Source of the DNA: Candidatus Gastranaerophilales bacterium
GTDB taxonomy: Bacteria > Cyanobacteriota > Vampirovibrionia > Gastranaerophilales > Gastranaerophilaceae
Reading direction: 5' to 3'
DNA length: 44,351 nt
NCBI GenBank assembly: GCA_944324135.1
Contig: CALUVE010000016.1
Span: 1 to 44,351, forward strand
The notes under the pieces were generated by a model. It made no database searches, had not been told where the DNA came from, and saw nothing but the letters and a program-made list of their open reading frames with translations. Of this stretch, positions 17,541 through 25,809 are shown in pieces; the stretch's first letter is position 1; each line of letters starts with the position of its first letter. Position numbers and translations under genes: made by a program.

Positions 17541-19181
17541 TTAAATATTCTCCATCGGCTCTATTTTAAAATCCACAAGCACTGTCCCGTCAGTTTTGAA
17601 AACGAAATCAAACGCATTGGTTAACTCTTCTTTTTTAGATACGCGCAGTGCTTTTATTCCGTAACTTTCAGACAGTTTCAGAAAATCAGGATTAGAAATT
17701 GCAGTTTCAGAATATCTTCCGTCAAATCTTGTGTCCTGCAGTTGTCTTACCATTCCTAAATACCCGTTATTCATCACAAAAATTTTGACAGGCAGACCTA
17801 AATACTTGCAGGTGGCAAGTTCCTGAATGTTCATCTGTAAAGAACCGTCTCCTGCTATACAAACAACAGGTAGATTGCCTTTTGCTGCCGCTGCGGCACC
17901 AATGGCTGCCGGCAGTCCAAATCCCATTGTACCAGCTCCGCAGGAAGAAATAAGTTTTCTGTTCGTGTTTAGTGTTAAATTTTTTGCAGCAAAAATTTGA
18001 TGCTGTCCGACCTCTGTTGTGAATATAATATTCTCTCCGCGTGTATAATCATCAAGTGCCTTAATAATCTCAAAAGTGTGTAAGTTATTAGAGATTTTTG
18101 TCTCAAGATGATTTTCAGACTTAAAGCTTTTAGCACTAGCAATCCACTCATCGTGTGATTGAGGAATAGCATCTTTCATCATAAGCTGCAGAAAGTCTTT
18201 TGCATCTCCAAGCAGAGTCTTATATGCTTTTATGTTTCGTGAAAATTCCGCACCGTTGATATCCAGCTGGATAAATTTTGCTTTTAGTGGTGTTTTTTCA
18301 AAACAGCAGGTAATTCTGTCATTAAAGCGGGCTCCGATAGAGAAAATTAAATCACTTTCTTTTAGCAAGTTATTTGCCGAGTAATCCCCGTAAATTCCAA
18401 CCATTCCAAAATAAAGATTATCATCTTTAGGAAAGCTTCCAAGTCCCATCATAGTTGTTACAACAGGGATGTCGAGTAATTTTGCAAACCTGTATAAAAT
18501 ATTTTCCGCACCGGATTGTATTACTCCGCCTCCTGCTGCAATTACAGGACGTTTAGCAGAAATTATTTCCGATAACACGGATTTGCAATCACCGCTCAAA
18601 GGTGGATGCACAGTACAAACAGGCTCAAGATTCCGGTATTGTGCTTGTCCGTCCAGTGCGTCTTTTGTAATATCAACAAGTACTGGGCCTTTTTTACCGT
18701 TTGTTGCAATTTGAAAAGCTTTTTTCAGCACCAGTTCAATTTCTTCAGGTGATTTAACCTGAAAAGCAGCCTTTGTACAGGTTTTAACCATAGAGCAAAT
18801 ATCTGCTTCCTGAAACGCTTCGCGCCCGAGAAGTTCTGAATGAACCTGACCGGAGATAACAATCATAGGTACTCCGTCAAGGTAAGCATCCAGTATCCCT
18901 GTGATTGTGTTTGTTACGCCTGGCCCGGATGTTACAAGTACCACTCCGCACTTGTCTGAGGTTCTGGCATACCCCTCCGCCGCGTGTACGGCAGCCTGCT
19001 CGTGTCTTACTAAGATGTGTTTTATTTCATTTTGTCTGTAGAGTTCATCATAAACTCCGAGTACAACACTTCCCGGGTATCCGAAAATAACCTCTGTTCC
19101 CTGTTTTTTTAGATATTCAAGTATGATTTTCGGTGCGCTTAGAGTTTTTAATTCTGTATTGTTTTTTGCTGGGATTTGCAT
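17541..19181 (-). CDS. ilvB: Acetolactate synthase, catalytic subunit
   Basis: A 546-residue ThDP enzyme joining two pyruvates (or pyruvate and 2-oxobutyrate) in branched-chain amino acid synthesis. The catalytic Glu is in VRHEQAAVHAAEGYAR, the substrate/FAD regions follow, and the ThDP motif is GDGSLQMN. The position that is usually Trp in GMVRQWQ is Leu481 here (MVRQLQ), which should favour acetolactate over acetohydroxybutyrate. FAD-type biosynthetic enzyme is more likely than the catabolic AlsS. The regulatory subunit gene ilvN is not adjacent. It lies convergent with the second glycosylase, only five bases away. Confidence 0.92.
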   Translation of the reverse strand: MQIPAKNNTELKTLSAPKIILEYLKKQGTEVIFGYPGSVVLGVYDELYRQNEIKHILVRHEQAAVHAAEGYARTSDKCGVVLVTSGPGVTNTITGILDAYLDGVPMIVISGQVHSELLGREAFQEADICSMVKTCTKAAFQVKSPEEIELVLKKAFQIATNGKKGPVLVDITKDALDGQAQYRNLEPVCTVHPPLSGDCKSVLSEIISAKRPVIAAGGGVIQSGAENILYRFAKLLDIPVVTTMMGLGSFPKDDNLYFGMVGIYGDYSANNLLKESDLIFSIGARFNDRITCCFEKTPLKAKFIQLDINGAEFSRNIKAYKTLLGDAKDFLQLMMKDAIPQSHDEWIASAKSFKSENHLETKISNNLHTFEIIKALDDYTRGENIIFTTEVGQHQIFAAKNLTLNTNRKLISSCGAGTMGFGLPAAIGAAAAAKGNLPVVCIAGDGSLQMNIQELATCKYLGLPVKIFVMNNGYLGMVRQLQDTRFDGRYSETAISNPDFLKLSESYGIKALRVSKKEELTNAFDFVFKTDGTVLVDFKIEPMENI

Positions 19182-19275
19182 AAATGAACTTTAGCACAGA
19201 AAATTATTCAGTTCAATTAGAGAAATTTGTTATACAACCTCAGAAATTTCTTGAGGGGTTAATATGGGTTTGTCA

Positions 19276-19815
19276 TTATTTTTCAGTGTTTGAGGAATTG
19301 TCTGAATTGGAATTGCCGGAAGCCTCCGGTGTTGATGTTTCCGGTGATGGCGAAGTTTCTTCTCCGGCAGCAGGCTGCTGCTCTTGCGGGGTTGAATTTT
19401 CCGGCTCTTGCGTTTCGGGGCTTTCCTGTGATTCCTGCGTGTCAGGGTCAACAAGTGTTTCTAATTCTTTTTTCTTTTCTTCCATTTTTTTCAGGCGGTA
19501 TTGAATTTTCTTTTCGTATTCTTCAGCTTTTTGACGTTTTTTGTCAGCTTTTGCCTGCAGTTTGTCTTTTTTATTTTGAACTTTTTCAATGGCTCGGAGT
19601 TCTTTACGTTTTGCTTTTTCTTTAGCTTCAAACTCTTTTTTCTTAAGCTTTGCCTCCGCTTCTGTCATTTCAGTTTTTTGAAAAGACTGCTGTAAAAGCA
19701 TCTGTCCTGCAGCCTCCGGATCATCCGGGATGCTTTGTGCAGGAACAGGTTCCGCCGAATATACGACAGAACCTGTTATTGCGAAAAATGTAAGTATTAA
19801 TAAAATTTTATTCAT
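19276..19815 (-). CDS. Exported coiled-coil protein with acidic Pro/Ser/Thr tail
   Basis: 179 residues. A signal peptide (MNKILLILTFFAITGS, likely cleaved after VYSA) is followed by a Lys/Glu-rich coiled coil (about 50-120) and a disordered tail rich in Pro, Glu, Ser and Thr ending GNSNSDNSSNTEK. There is no lipobox cysteine. The arrangement suggests a periplasmic or surface rod-like protein. It overlaps the next upstream gene (another exported coiled-coil protein) by 8 bases, so they are co-translated. No enzyme domain recognised. Confidence 0.78.
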   Translation of the reverse strand: MNKILLILTFFAITGSVVYSAEPVPAQSIPDDPEAAGQMLLQQSFQKTEMTEAEAKLKKKEFEAKEKAKRKELRAIEKVQNKKDKLQAKADKKRQKAEEYEKKIQYRLKKMEEKKKELETLVDPDTQESQESPETQEPENSTPQEQQPAAGEETSPSPETSTPEASGNSNSDNSSNTEK

Positions 19816-20176
19816 TAATTAATTGATTCCAGAGTTGTTTTTTCTTTTCAATTTTTTGTTTTGTAGCAGCACGTGCAGCTTCGCGTTCTTTTTGTTGTTT
19901 TTCTATTTCTTTTTGACGTGCTTCTTGTCTTGCTTTAAATTCTGCCTTTTGTTTTTCTATTTCTTTTTGACGTGCTTCTTGTCTTGCTTTGTATTCTTCT
20001 TGTTGTTTAGCTCTGGCTTCTTCTCTTGCTTTTTGTTGAGCCTGGAGTTCTTTTTCTTTATCAACAATTTTCTGGGTGTGTTTTTGGATAAATTTTTCAG
20101 TGTAAGTTTCAGCTGCATAAAGTGCAGATGTTGATAACAGAGATACCACTATAGTTGCCAATAAGATTTTTTTCAT
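19808..20176 (-). CDS. Exported coiled-coil protein with 18-residue tandem repeat
   Basis: 122 residues: a signal peptide (MKKILLATIVVSLLS, likely cleaved at ALYA-AE), then an uninterrupted Lys/Glu/Gln/Arg/Ala helix. Two copies of KARQEARQKEIEKQ sit 18 residues apart. AGGAGG lies close before the ATG. With its neighbour it forms a two-gene unit for small extracytoplasmic helical proteins. Resemblance to TolA-like or OmpH-like helices is only compositional. Confidence 0.78.
   Translation of the reverse strand: MKKILLATIVVSLLSTSALYAAETYTEKFIQKHTQKIVDKEKELQAQQKAREEARAKQQEEYKARQEARQKEIEKQKAEFKARQEARQKEIEKQQKEREAARAATKQKIEKKKQLWNQLINE
19897..19990. repeat. Tandem 54-base repeat (two copies)
   Basis: A 40-base identical block occurs at 19897-19936 and again at 19951-19990, period 54 bases, encoding the repeated KARQEARQKEIEKQ. 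Exact nucleotide identity suggests a recent duplication or ongoing repeat-number change. Confidence 0.9.
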
Positions 20177-20210
20177 TGCTAACCTCCTTTATAGTAACAA
20201 TTCGATTATA

Positions 20211-20912
20211 CTAGATATCATTATAAATTTCAATAATTTTATTGATACCTTTTTTAGCAGTTTCAAAAATTTCAATCATCTTATTGAATTCATAAGGTGC
20301 GCCCTCGGCTGTGGTTTGAAATTCAATAATTTTACCGCTTTTGGTTAAAACAATATTAGAATCTACCTGCGCGTGAGAATCTTCATCGTAATCCAAATCC
20401 AGTCTGACTTCTCCGTTAATTATGCCGGCAGAAATCGCAGCAATCGGTTCAATGATAGGATTTTCCTGCAGAATACCATCCTCTACCAATTTTTCAAATG
20501 CCATTTTCATAGCAAGATAACCGCCGCAGATACTGGCAGTTCTCGTGCCGCCGTCTGCCTGAATAACATCTGCGTCTATTGTTATTGTTAAATCGGGCAT
20601 TTTTTCTAAATCTACACAGGCTCTTAGGCTTCTTCCTATAAGGCGCTGGATTTCCTGTGTTCTGCCTGAAAGTTTTGTGCGTTCACGCTGGCAGCGTACG
20701 GTTGTTGATGTAGGCAAAAGTGAATATTCTGCCGTAATCCAGCCGGATTTTGCGTCCTTATCCATCCATTTCGGTTTTGCTGTTTCAACAGAAGCTGTTG
20801 TAATTACTTTTGTATCTCCAAATTCAACAAGAACAGAACCCGCCGCATATTTTGTATAATCCGGTGTAAATTTAATTTCACGGGTTTCATTATTTTTTCT
20901 GTATTTTCTCAT
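20211..20912 (-). CDS. rph: Ribonuclease PH
   Basis: Rph is a phosphorolytic 3'-5' exoribonuclease that trims tRNA and rRNA ends. The 233 residues show GWITAEYSLLP, SGRTQEIQRLIGRSLR (substrate and phosphate binding) and DADVIQADGGTRTA, all in the right order; length is normal. The N-terminus is a little divergent (MRKYRKNNETREIKF) from the usual RxDGRxxxxLR. It overlaps the upstream zinc-ribbon gene by 23 bases. PNPase, its structural relative, is also encoded in this window. Confidence 0.95.
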   Translation of the reverse strand: MRKYRKNNETREIKFTPDYTKYAAGSVLVEFGDTKVITTASVETAKPKWMDKDAKSGWITAEYSLLPTSTTVRCQRERTKLSGRTQEIQRLIGRSLRACVDLEKMPDLTITIDADVIQADGGTRTASICGGYLAMKMAFEKLVEDGILQENPIIEPIAAISAGIINGEVRLDLDYDEDSHAQVDSNIVLTKSGKIIEFQTTAEGAPYEFNKMIEIFETAKKGINKIIEIYNDI

Positions 20913-21141
20913 TCTGCCCGCCTTTCATATTATAATCCCACATATAAATTTGTCCGCAATAACCGCACACCGCATGTGCATTCATAAACTGTAAATCCGG
21001 TATAAATTTGTAGCCGTCTACGGTTATTTCAAGTTCGCCTTTTTCATTATACTCCATTTGAAATCTTTTTTCACCCTGATAATCCGGTGCAAACATCAAT
21101 TCAAATCGGTCAGCTGTTTTACAGTTTTTGCATATAAACAT
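20890..21141 (-). CDS. Small zinc-ribbon-like protein upstream of rph
   Basis: 83 residues with two CxxC pairs: CKNC at 4-7 and CGYC near 59-62, a layout that suits one zinc ribbon. Between them is a strand-rich region (ELEITVDGYKFIP). The C-terminus is Lys-rich. It overlaps rph by 23 bases and follows the membrane-protein gene by three, so it is part of one unit. Could be an RNA- or protein-binding accessory; no family recognised. Confidence 0.75.
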   Translation of the reverse strand: MFICKNCKTADRFELMFAPDYQGEKRFQMEYNEKGELEITVDGYKFIPDLQFMNAHAVCGYCGQIYMWDYNMKGGQNEKIQKK

Positions 21142-21144
21142 ATA

Positions 21145-22065
21145 TTATTTGCCTGATTTTCTTGTATTTTTCTTTTCGCTTTTTCCCTCGCGTACCTTAT
21201 ATAGAAGTGTCCAGCAAATACTTCTCAGCGGCAGTGTGAACCCGACAGCTATGAAGAATACAACTTGTTCTAAAGTGCTTTTTGCAAGTGTTTCCGGTGT
21301 GATAGCATCAGTGCCGAGTGCCGTCAGCGTTTGGTTTATAGAATCCAGCGGAAGATTTGATACTACAGGTATCAGCAAATCAGTAAACATACCGCTCAAA
21401 TTCAGTACATCAAAAATAACATTCAATCCCATTGGAACAAGGTAGAAAGTCAGCACGACCAGTAAAAGTGCAAGAGCTATTGTTTGAGCAAAGTTTCCGC
21501 GGATTAAGTTAAAACTTTTTCTGAAATAACCAGTGACAGTCAAATCTTCTTCAAAAGTAAAGACTTGAAAAATTAATATGAAGTATATGAAAAATATTCC
21601 GCCCAATACCCACAAAAGCGGGAATGATGCAAGTATAAGAAAAATGCTGTATACAAGCCAGAGTGAAATATACGCAGGGGTTCTTCTTGTAATGACTTCT
21701 TTATGTGATGCAAAATCATAAACTCTTCCCGTTGTCAAAACTCCCTCGGTCATTGAGTTCAATGCACCGTATGCAATCAAATACTGCCAGAAAGCTCCGA
21801 CAAAAAGCAATAGCCCGGGTAATGCGAGCAGTATAACCGATAGCATATATGGCCCAAATTCATTCAGGGCGGGAAATTTTAAAACAAGATATTCAAAATT
21901 ATCCGTTAGGAGAAAAGTCGATGCAAATACCCATATTATACCGGCAATCTGACCCAGAACCGGAAAAGCCATATATCCGGTAAATTTTAGAAAGTCACAG
22001 ATATATATTTTTAATGTTTCTCCGAAAATGCCCCAGACACTTTCCGGTAATTTTAGTCTAGCCAT
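21145..22065 (-). CDS. Polytopic membrane protein, about six helices
   Basis: A 306-residue inner-membrane protein. After an amphipathic N-terminus there are about six hydrophobic segments, and a cytoplasmic motif FRKSFNLIRGNF between the fourth and fifth, of the kind (A/S..L.KGN) found in the membrane domain of glycerophosphodiester phosphodiesterases and in DUF975/YciC-like proteins. The C-terminus is Lys-rich (GKSEKKNTRKSGK). No enzyme domain. A similar general architecture occurs in the protein at 24984-25736. It is the first gene of the unit leading to rph. Confidence 0.75.
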   Translation of the reverse strand: MARLKLPESVWGIFGETLKIYICDFLKFTGYMAFPVLGQIAGIIWVFASTFLLTDNFEYLVLKFPALNEFGPYMLSVILLALPGLLLFVGAFWQYLIAYGALNSMTEGVLTTGRVYDFASHKEVITRRTPAYISLWLVYSIFLILASFPLLWVLGGIFFIYFILIFQVFTFEEDLTVTGYFRKSFNLIRGNFAQTIALALLLVVLTFYLVPMGLNVIFDVLNLSGMFTDLLIPVVSNLPLDSINQTLTALGTDAITPETLAKSTLEQVVFFIAVGFTLPLRSICWTLLYKVREGKSEKKNTRKSGK

Positions 22066-22133
22066 ATTTTCTCCCTCGGGTTATAATTATAATATCAATA
22101 ATTACATTTTATTACAAACAAATTTACCGCAAA

Positions 22134-22772
22134 ATGAAGAATTATGTAGAAATTATAAAAACATTCACTCAAGAAGATTTTGAAAATAATCTTGTAAATT
22201 TACACATCCATACAACTTTTTCAGATGGCAAAGGTGATATAAATTTACTAACTAATCAGGCAAAAGAAAAAGGATACAAATATATTGCATTTTGTGATCA
22301 CAACACTCTTGACGCTTACAGAAAAACGGATATTCTGCAAGAAAGTATGGTAATTCCAGGAGTGGAATTTGACTGCTGGTGCGGATATGTTTTTTTGCAT
22401 CTTCTTGGATACGGTATAGATACCAATAATGAGGAACTTTTGTCATATTGTGCCAAAACAAAACGTGAAACTGAAGCTGACTGGGTAAGAATTTTTGCAA
22501 AACGTCATCCTAAAGATTTGATAAAGGCAATCCATAATGCCGGAGGAATTGCGGTTCTTGCGCATCCTTGCTGCTGCTGGGCGCTGAATCTCGACGGTTT
22601 TATAAAAAAACTTAAAGGCTACGGGCTTGACGGAGTTGAAGTATATTATCCATACGACAGACACAGAGGAATAATAAAATTTCATTCAAGACACTCGGTA
22701 AGCGGTATAGCAGACAAATACGGGCTGATTAAAACAGGCGGAACTGATTTACACTGCAGTTGTTTCAACTAA
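22134..22772 (+). CDS. PHP-domain metal-dependent phosphoesterase
   Basis: A 212-residue stand-alone PHP protein. Metal ligands are visible in order: HIHTTFSDGK (H24, H26, D31), CDHNT (D55, H56), GVEFDC, LAHPCC and the terminal GGTDLHCS. This group includes 5'-3' exoribonuclease and nucleotide phosphatase activities (for example the YciV/RnaAM type), so DNA/RNA or nucleotide phosphoesterase is likely; the substrate is not certain. No Shine-Dalgarno sequence is seen before the ATG. The last 24 bases overlap the 3' end of the convergent gene at 22749. Confidence 0.87.
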   Translation: MKNYVEIIKTFTQEDFENNLVNLHIHTTFSDGKGDINLLTNQAKEKGYKYIAFCDHNTLDAYRKTDILQESMVIPGVEFDCWCGYVFLHLLGYGIDTNNEELLSYCAKTKRETEADWVRIFAKRHPKDLIKAIHNAGGIAVLAHPCCCWALNLDGFIKKLKGYGLDGVEVYYPYDRHRGIIKFHSRHSVSGIADKYGLIKTGGTDLHCSCFN

Positions 22773-23726
22773 GTTTTCTTTCGGCAGAACAAGCCGTTTT
22801 ATAAGGTTGCTAGCCCCGCAGCCTGCAAACAATCCTGCACCCATACCGATAAGTGATCCGAAAGCTCCGAATTTTTTAGCGCCCCAGGCACCGCCATAGC
22901 CCATACCGATGCTGACCCCAAGTACATTCAATATGCCGCGTCCGATTTGCGAGAAGCCTGATTTTAATTTTTCTTCTTTATTTTCACCTTTTTTGAATTG
23001 TCTTATAATTCTTGGGACTTCCAGTGATGCCATGAACCCAAGTCCAAGAATGCTGGTTCGTTTTAATGCGCGGGCTGTTAAATCTTTAATGCCCAAGAAA
23101 TCTCTTTTTACTACAATCTGGCGGACGTATTGCTGGGTTCCGTCAAGGTTTTTAATTTTTGACAGAACTTTTTTACCGTCTTTAATCCCAAGAATTTTCT
23201 TTGTCAGAGTCCCGAACCAAGTGTTATATAAGGTTTTGTCAAGAGAATAGATATTATACACAAATTTTTTCATTTTAGGCGATTTTGCTTTTTTCATTAA
23301 TTCGTGGAGTAATGTCCCTCTGAAAAAAGAAAAATCGTGCTGATATTTTCTGTAATTGTAAGCATTTGAGTATCTTGAACGGGTAATAACAGATTTTGAA
23401 TGTCTGTAGGCGTCTCTTAAATCTCTGCAATCTTCCGGCAGGCTGACTACTGTCAAAGCTCCTAAACCTGCCGCAGCTGCTATATCACCTTGATTTACCA
23501 TATCAGGGAGACTGATTACTCTTCTTACCGGGGCAACACTATTTAATAAAGTTTTTTCGACAGGTGCAGCTGCAGCTTCTGTTACTTTTTCAAAAGTATC
23601 ATCCAGCAAGTTATTAACAGCACGATTGACTGCCTGTTTCTGTTTTACCACTTCCTGAACTACCGTCACAGGATTTGCAGAAAAACCGGTATTTTGATTT
23701 TGTGATTTCAGATTTTCTACAGACAT
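22749..23726 (-). CDS. Unassigned protein with glycine-rich C-terminal membrane segment
   Basis: No family recognised. The 325 residues begin polar (MSVENLKSQNQNTGFSANP), continue with a helical region, a Tyr/Arg-rich stretch (SRYSNAYNYRKYQHDFSFF) and a Lys-rich basic middle, and end in a Gly-rich hydrophobic segment (about 270-310: GMGYGGAWGAKKFG, GMGAGLFAGCG) like a glycine zipper. The ATG at 23726 has AGGTAG before it; a TTG start 15 bases upstream is possible. The style (polar N-terminus, basic core, Gly-rich end) resembles the other unassigned proteins here. Convergently overlaps the PHP gene. Confidence 0.75.
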   Translation of the reverse strand: MSVENLKSQNQNTGFSANPVTVVQEVVKQKQAVNRAVNNLLDDTFEKVTEAAAAPVEKTLLNSVAPVRRVISLPDMVNQGDIAAAAGLGALTVVSLPEDCRDLRDAYRHSKSVITRSRYSNAYNYRKYQHDFSFFRGTLLHELMKKAKSPKMKKFVYNIYSLDKTLYNTWFGTLTKKILGIKDGKKVLSKIKNLDGTQQYVRQIVVKRDFLGIKDLTARALKRTSILGLGFMASLEVPRIIRQFKKGENKEEKLKSGFSQIGRGILNVLGVSIGMGYGGAWGAKKFGAFGSLIGMGAGLFAGCGASNLIKRLVLPKENLVETTAV

Positions 23727-23804
23727 AGTGCTACCTGACAAATAACCTTACGTTTTAATAAAGTATTTTGTCAGAAGAAAATTGCCTTTTAGATAGTCAT
23801 AATG

Positions 23805-24888
23805 TTAACTTTGCTTTAAAAAAGTTTCAACAAAAATATCAATATCACCATCCATAACCGCATCAACATTTGTAACTTCGCAGCCAGTGCGGTGGTCTTT
23901 CACCATTTTATAAGGGTGGAATACGTATGAGCGGATTTGTGAACCAAAATTTATATCAACGCTTTCACCTTTAAGCTCTGCTAATTTTTTTTCATGTTCA
24001 GCCTGCCGCATTGCAAGAAGTTTAGACGCCAAAATCTGCATTGCATTTTCTTTATTTTGAAGTTGAGAGCGTTCCTGCTGGCATTTTACAACAATACCGG
24101 TTGGTTTATGGAGAATTCGGACAGCGGTTTCGACTTTGTTAACGTTCTGTCCGCCGGCGCCGCCAGAGCGCATTGTATCAATTTCCAAATCTTCCGGCGG
24201 GATTGTAATAGTTTTTTCAAAATCTTCTATAATAGGGGCAACTTCAAGTGAAGCAAAACTGGTTTGACGTTTTCCGTTTGCATTGAACGGTGAAATCCTC
24301 ACTAATCTGTGCACTCCGCGTTCAGCTTTTGCATATCCGAATGCGTATTTGCCGGTGATTTTAAAGGTCGCTGATTTTATTCCGGCTTCTTCTCCGTCAA
24401 GTTTATCAAGAAGTTCAACTTTCCATCCTTTTTTTTCAGCCCAGCGCATATACATCCTTAACAGCATACTTGCCCAGTCCTGTGCATCGGTGCCGCCGGC
24501 ACCTGCATTTATTGTCAAAATTGCATCGGCAGAGTCATACTCTCCGCTCAGCATTTTTCTTAGTTCAAATTTTTCAATAGATTTTTCTGTATCTTGTAAC
24601 TTATTAAGAGTTTCTGTAATTAATTCACTGTCACCTATTTCCAGAGCAGCTCCCGCATCTTCTATTGCTGTATTCCAATCTGAAAACGCGGTTTTAATTT
24701 CTTTAATTTCACGAATGCGCTGCCCTATGCGTGAAACTTTTTCTTTATCAGACCATACGTCAGGCTGCTGCATTTCGTTCTCTAGTTTTTGAAGTTCCAA
24801 TTCAAGACCTGCAAAGTCAAAGACACTCCTTTAACTGCTCAATTCTGGGTGTCAAATTATGTATCAATGTTTTTACTTCTGTTTCCAT
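23805..24888 (-). CDS. prfB: Peptide chain release factor 2, programmed +1 frameshift
   Basis: RF2 ends translation at UGA and UAA codons. The gene starts at ATG 24888, reads 23 codons to an in-frame TGA at 24819-24817, and continues in the +1 frame from GAC (24818) to 23805; the joined protein is 360 residues, the usual RF2 size. The SPF stop-codon recognition tripeptide (in RISPFNANG, near 200) and the catalytic GGQ (in [10 protein letters not shown], near 245-247) are intact. The internal stop is therefore regulatory rather than a mutation: scarcity of RF2 promotes frameshifting and restores RF2. Coding coordinates are 24888-24820 joined to 24818-23805. Confidence 0.95.
24816..24832 (-). 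promoter_or_regulatory. RF2 programmed frameshift site
   Basis: Minus strand reads AAAGGAG TGT CTT TGA C: an internal Shine-Dalgarno sequence, a three-base spacer, the slippery CTT and the UGA followed by C. This is the same arrangement as the classical prfB signal. Confidence 0.95.
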
Positions 24889-24917
24889 AATTATAAAATA
24901 CAATAAAATTTAAACTG

Positions 24918-24946
24918 TTGCAAGAATCCGGAAAAAATGCTAACAT
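24918..24946 (+). promoter_or_regulatory. Sigma-70-like promoter for the 24984 gene
   Basis: TTGCAA (24918-24923), 17-base spacer, TAACAT (24941-24946). It falls inside the longest possible reading frame of the next gene, which is one reason to prefer the downstream GTG start. Confidence 0.5.
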
Positions 24947-24983
24947 ACATAGTGTCGTTGGAGATTTAAAAGAGGGTTGGAAA

Positions 24984-25736
24984 GTGGTTAAAGTACTAGA
25001 GAACTTAAAAGAATTATATAAAGGTGAAGATGTTTTGAATAAGCATCTATGCATCGGGTGTATAAGCGGAATTACGGCGCTTCTTACAGATCAGGAGTTT
25101 ATTCAATCTCTTGTTGCCCAGCATAATTTTCTGCTTATGCTTGCGGTACTTGTTGTTGCACTTGCAGGGTGTTTGTATTTGTTCGGATATACGATAGAAA
25201 CAGTACACTACAGGCTTCAGGCAGGGATAACCGTGTTGCCTGAGATTACAACTCAGCCTTTCAAAAGGATAATAGGGATGGCTGTTATTATGCTTGTTTG
25301 GGCTGGGTATACGTTAATTTTCGGAGGTGTTGTATTAGCTTTTGCATTTCTGGTCGCGGCAATAAAAGCTTTAGCTTTTATTATTGTACTTTTATATGCA
25401 TTGTTTATTATGTTTACGTCGTATGTGTTTATTGCTTATTCCAAAAACTTTCAGGCTGCTGGGCTTATGAATATTGCGCTGCCTTTCAAATTTATGAAAG
25501 AGGGTTTTGTTGATACTATTATTTTAACTCTCAAATTTACGGTCTTGTGTATTGTTTTGACAATACCTCTTGTCGTAATTTTTATGCTGCTTGGAGTGAT
25601 TAGCAAAACTTTCGGGCTTGGACTTGCGATTTGCGTCGGCGGATATTTCAGCTTTATAATACAGCTTTTGTGGTATAACTGCCTTGCTGATATTTATGAA
25701 GAAAAACTTCAGGATGAAGTCGAAGAATTATATTAA
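24984..25736 (+). CDS. Polytopic membrane protein (DUF4013-like)
   Basis: A 250-residue membrane protein with about five or six hydrophobic segments, a cytoplasmic N-terminus (MVKVLENLKELYKG) and an acidic tail ending QDEVEELY. The pattern resembles DUF4013-type small integral membrane proteins of unknown role. The frame is open upstream to a TTG at 24918, but the GTG at 24984 has AGAGGG about 8 bases before it and lies after a good promoter, so it is chosen. Monocistronic or leading into the amidohydrolase gene, which has its own promoter. Confidence 0.75.
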   Translation: MVKVLENLKELYKGEDVLNKHLCIGCISGITALLTDQEFIQSLVAQHNFLLMLAVLVVALAGCLYLFGYTIETVHYRLQAGITVLPEITTQPFKRIIGMAVIMLVWAGYTLIFGGVVLAFAFLVAAIKALAFIIVLLYALFIMFTSYVFIAYSKNFQAAGLMNIALPFKFMKEGFVDTIILTLKFTVLCIVLTIPLVVIFMLLGVISKTFGLGLAICVGGYFSFIIQLLWYNCLADIYEEKLQDEVEELY

Positions 25737-25749
25737 TTTTCAGACCGCA

Positions 25750-25778
25750 TTGCACAAATCTATCCCCTGGTGTATACT
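25750..25778 (+). promoter_or_regulatory. Sigma-70-like promoter for the amidohydrolase gene
   Basis: TTGCAC (25750-25755), exact 17-base spacer, TATACT (25773-25778), 31 bases before the ATG at 25810. Among the best promoter matches in the window. Confidence 0.6.
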
Positions 25779-25809
25779 GAAATATGCTAATGGTCAAAGG
25801 GGTGTATAA

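Noticed and set aside
19823-20134. Plus-strand Phe/Cys/Leu-rich frame that looks like a membrane protein
   Set aside because: Antisense of a Lys/Glu-rich coiled coil; such shadows always look hydrophobic. The minus-strand gene has a signal peptide and a ribosome binding site.
24817-24888. In-frame stop near the start of the RF2 gene, as if a pseudogene
   Set aside because: The Shine-Dalgarno, CTT TGA C and downstream frame match the known programmed frameshift exactly, and all RF2 motifs are intact.
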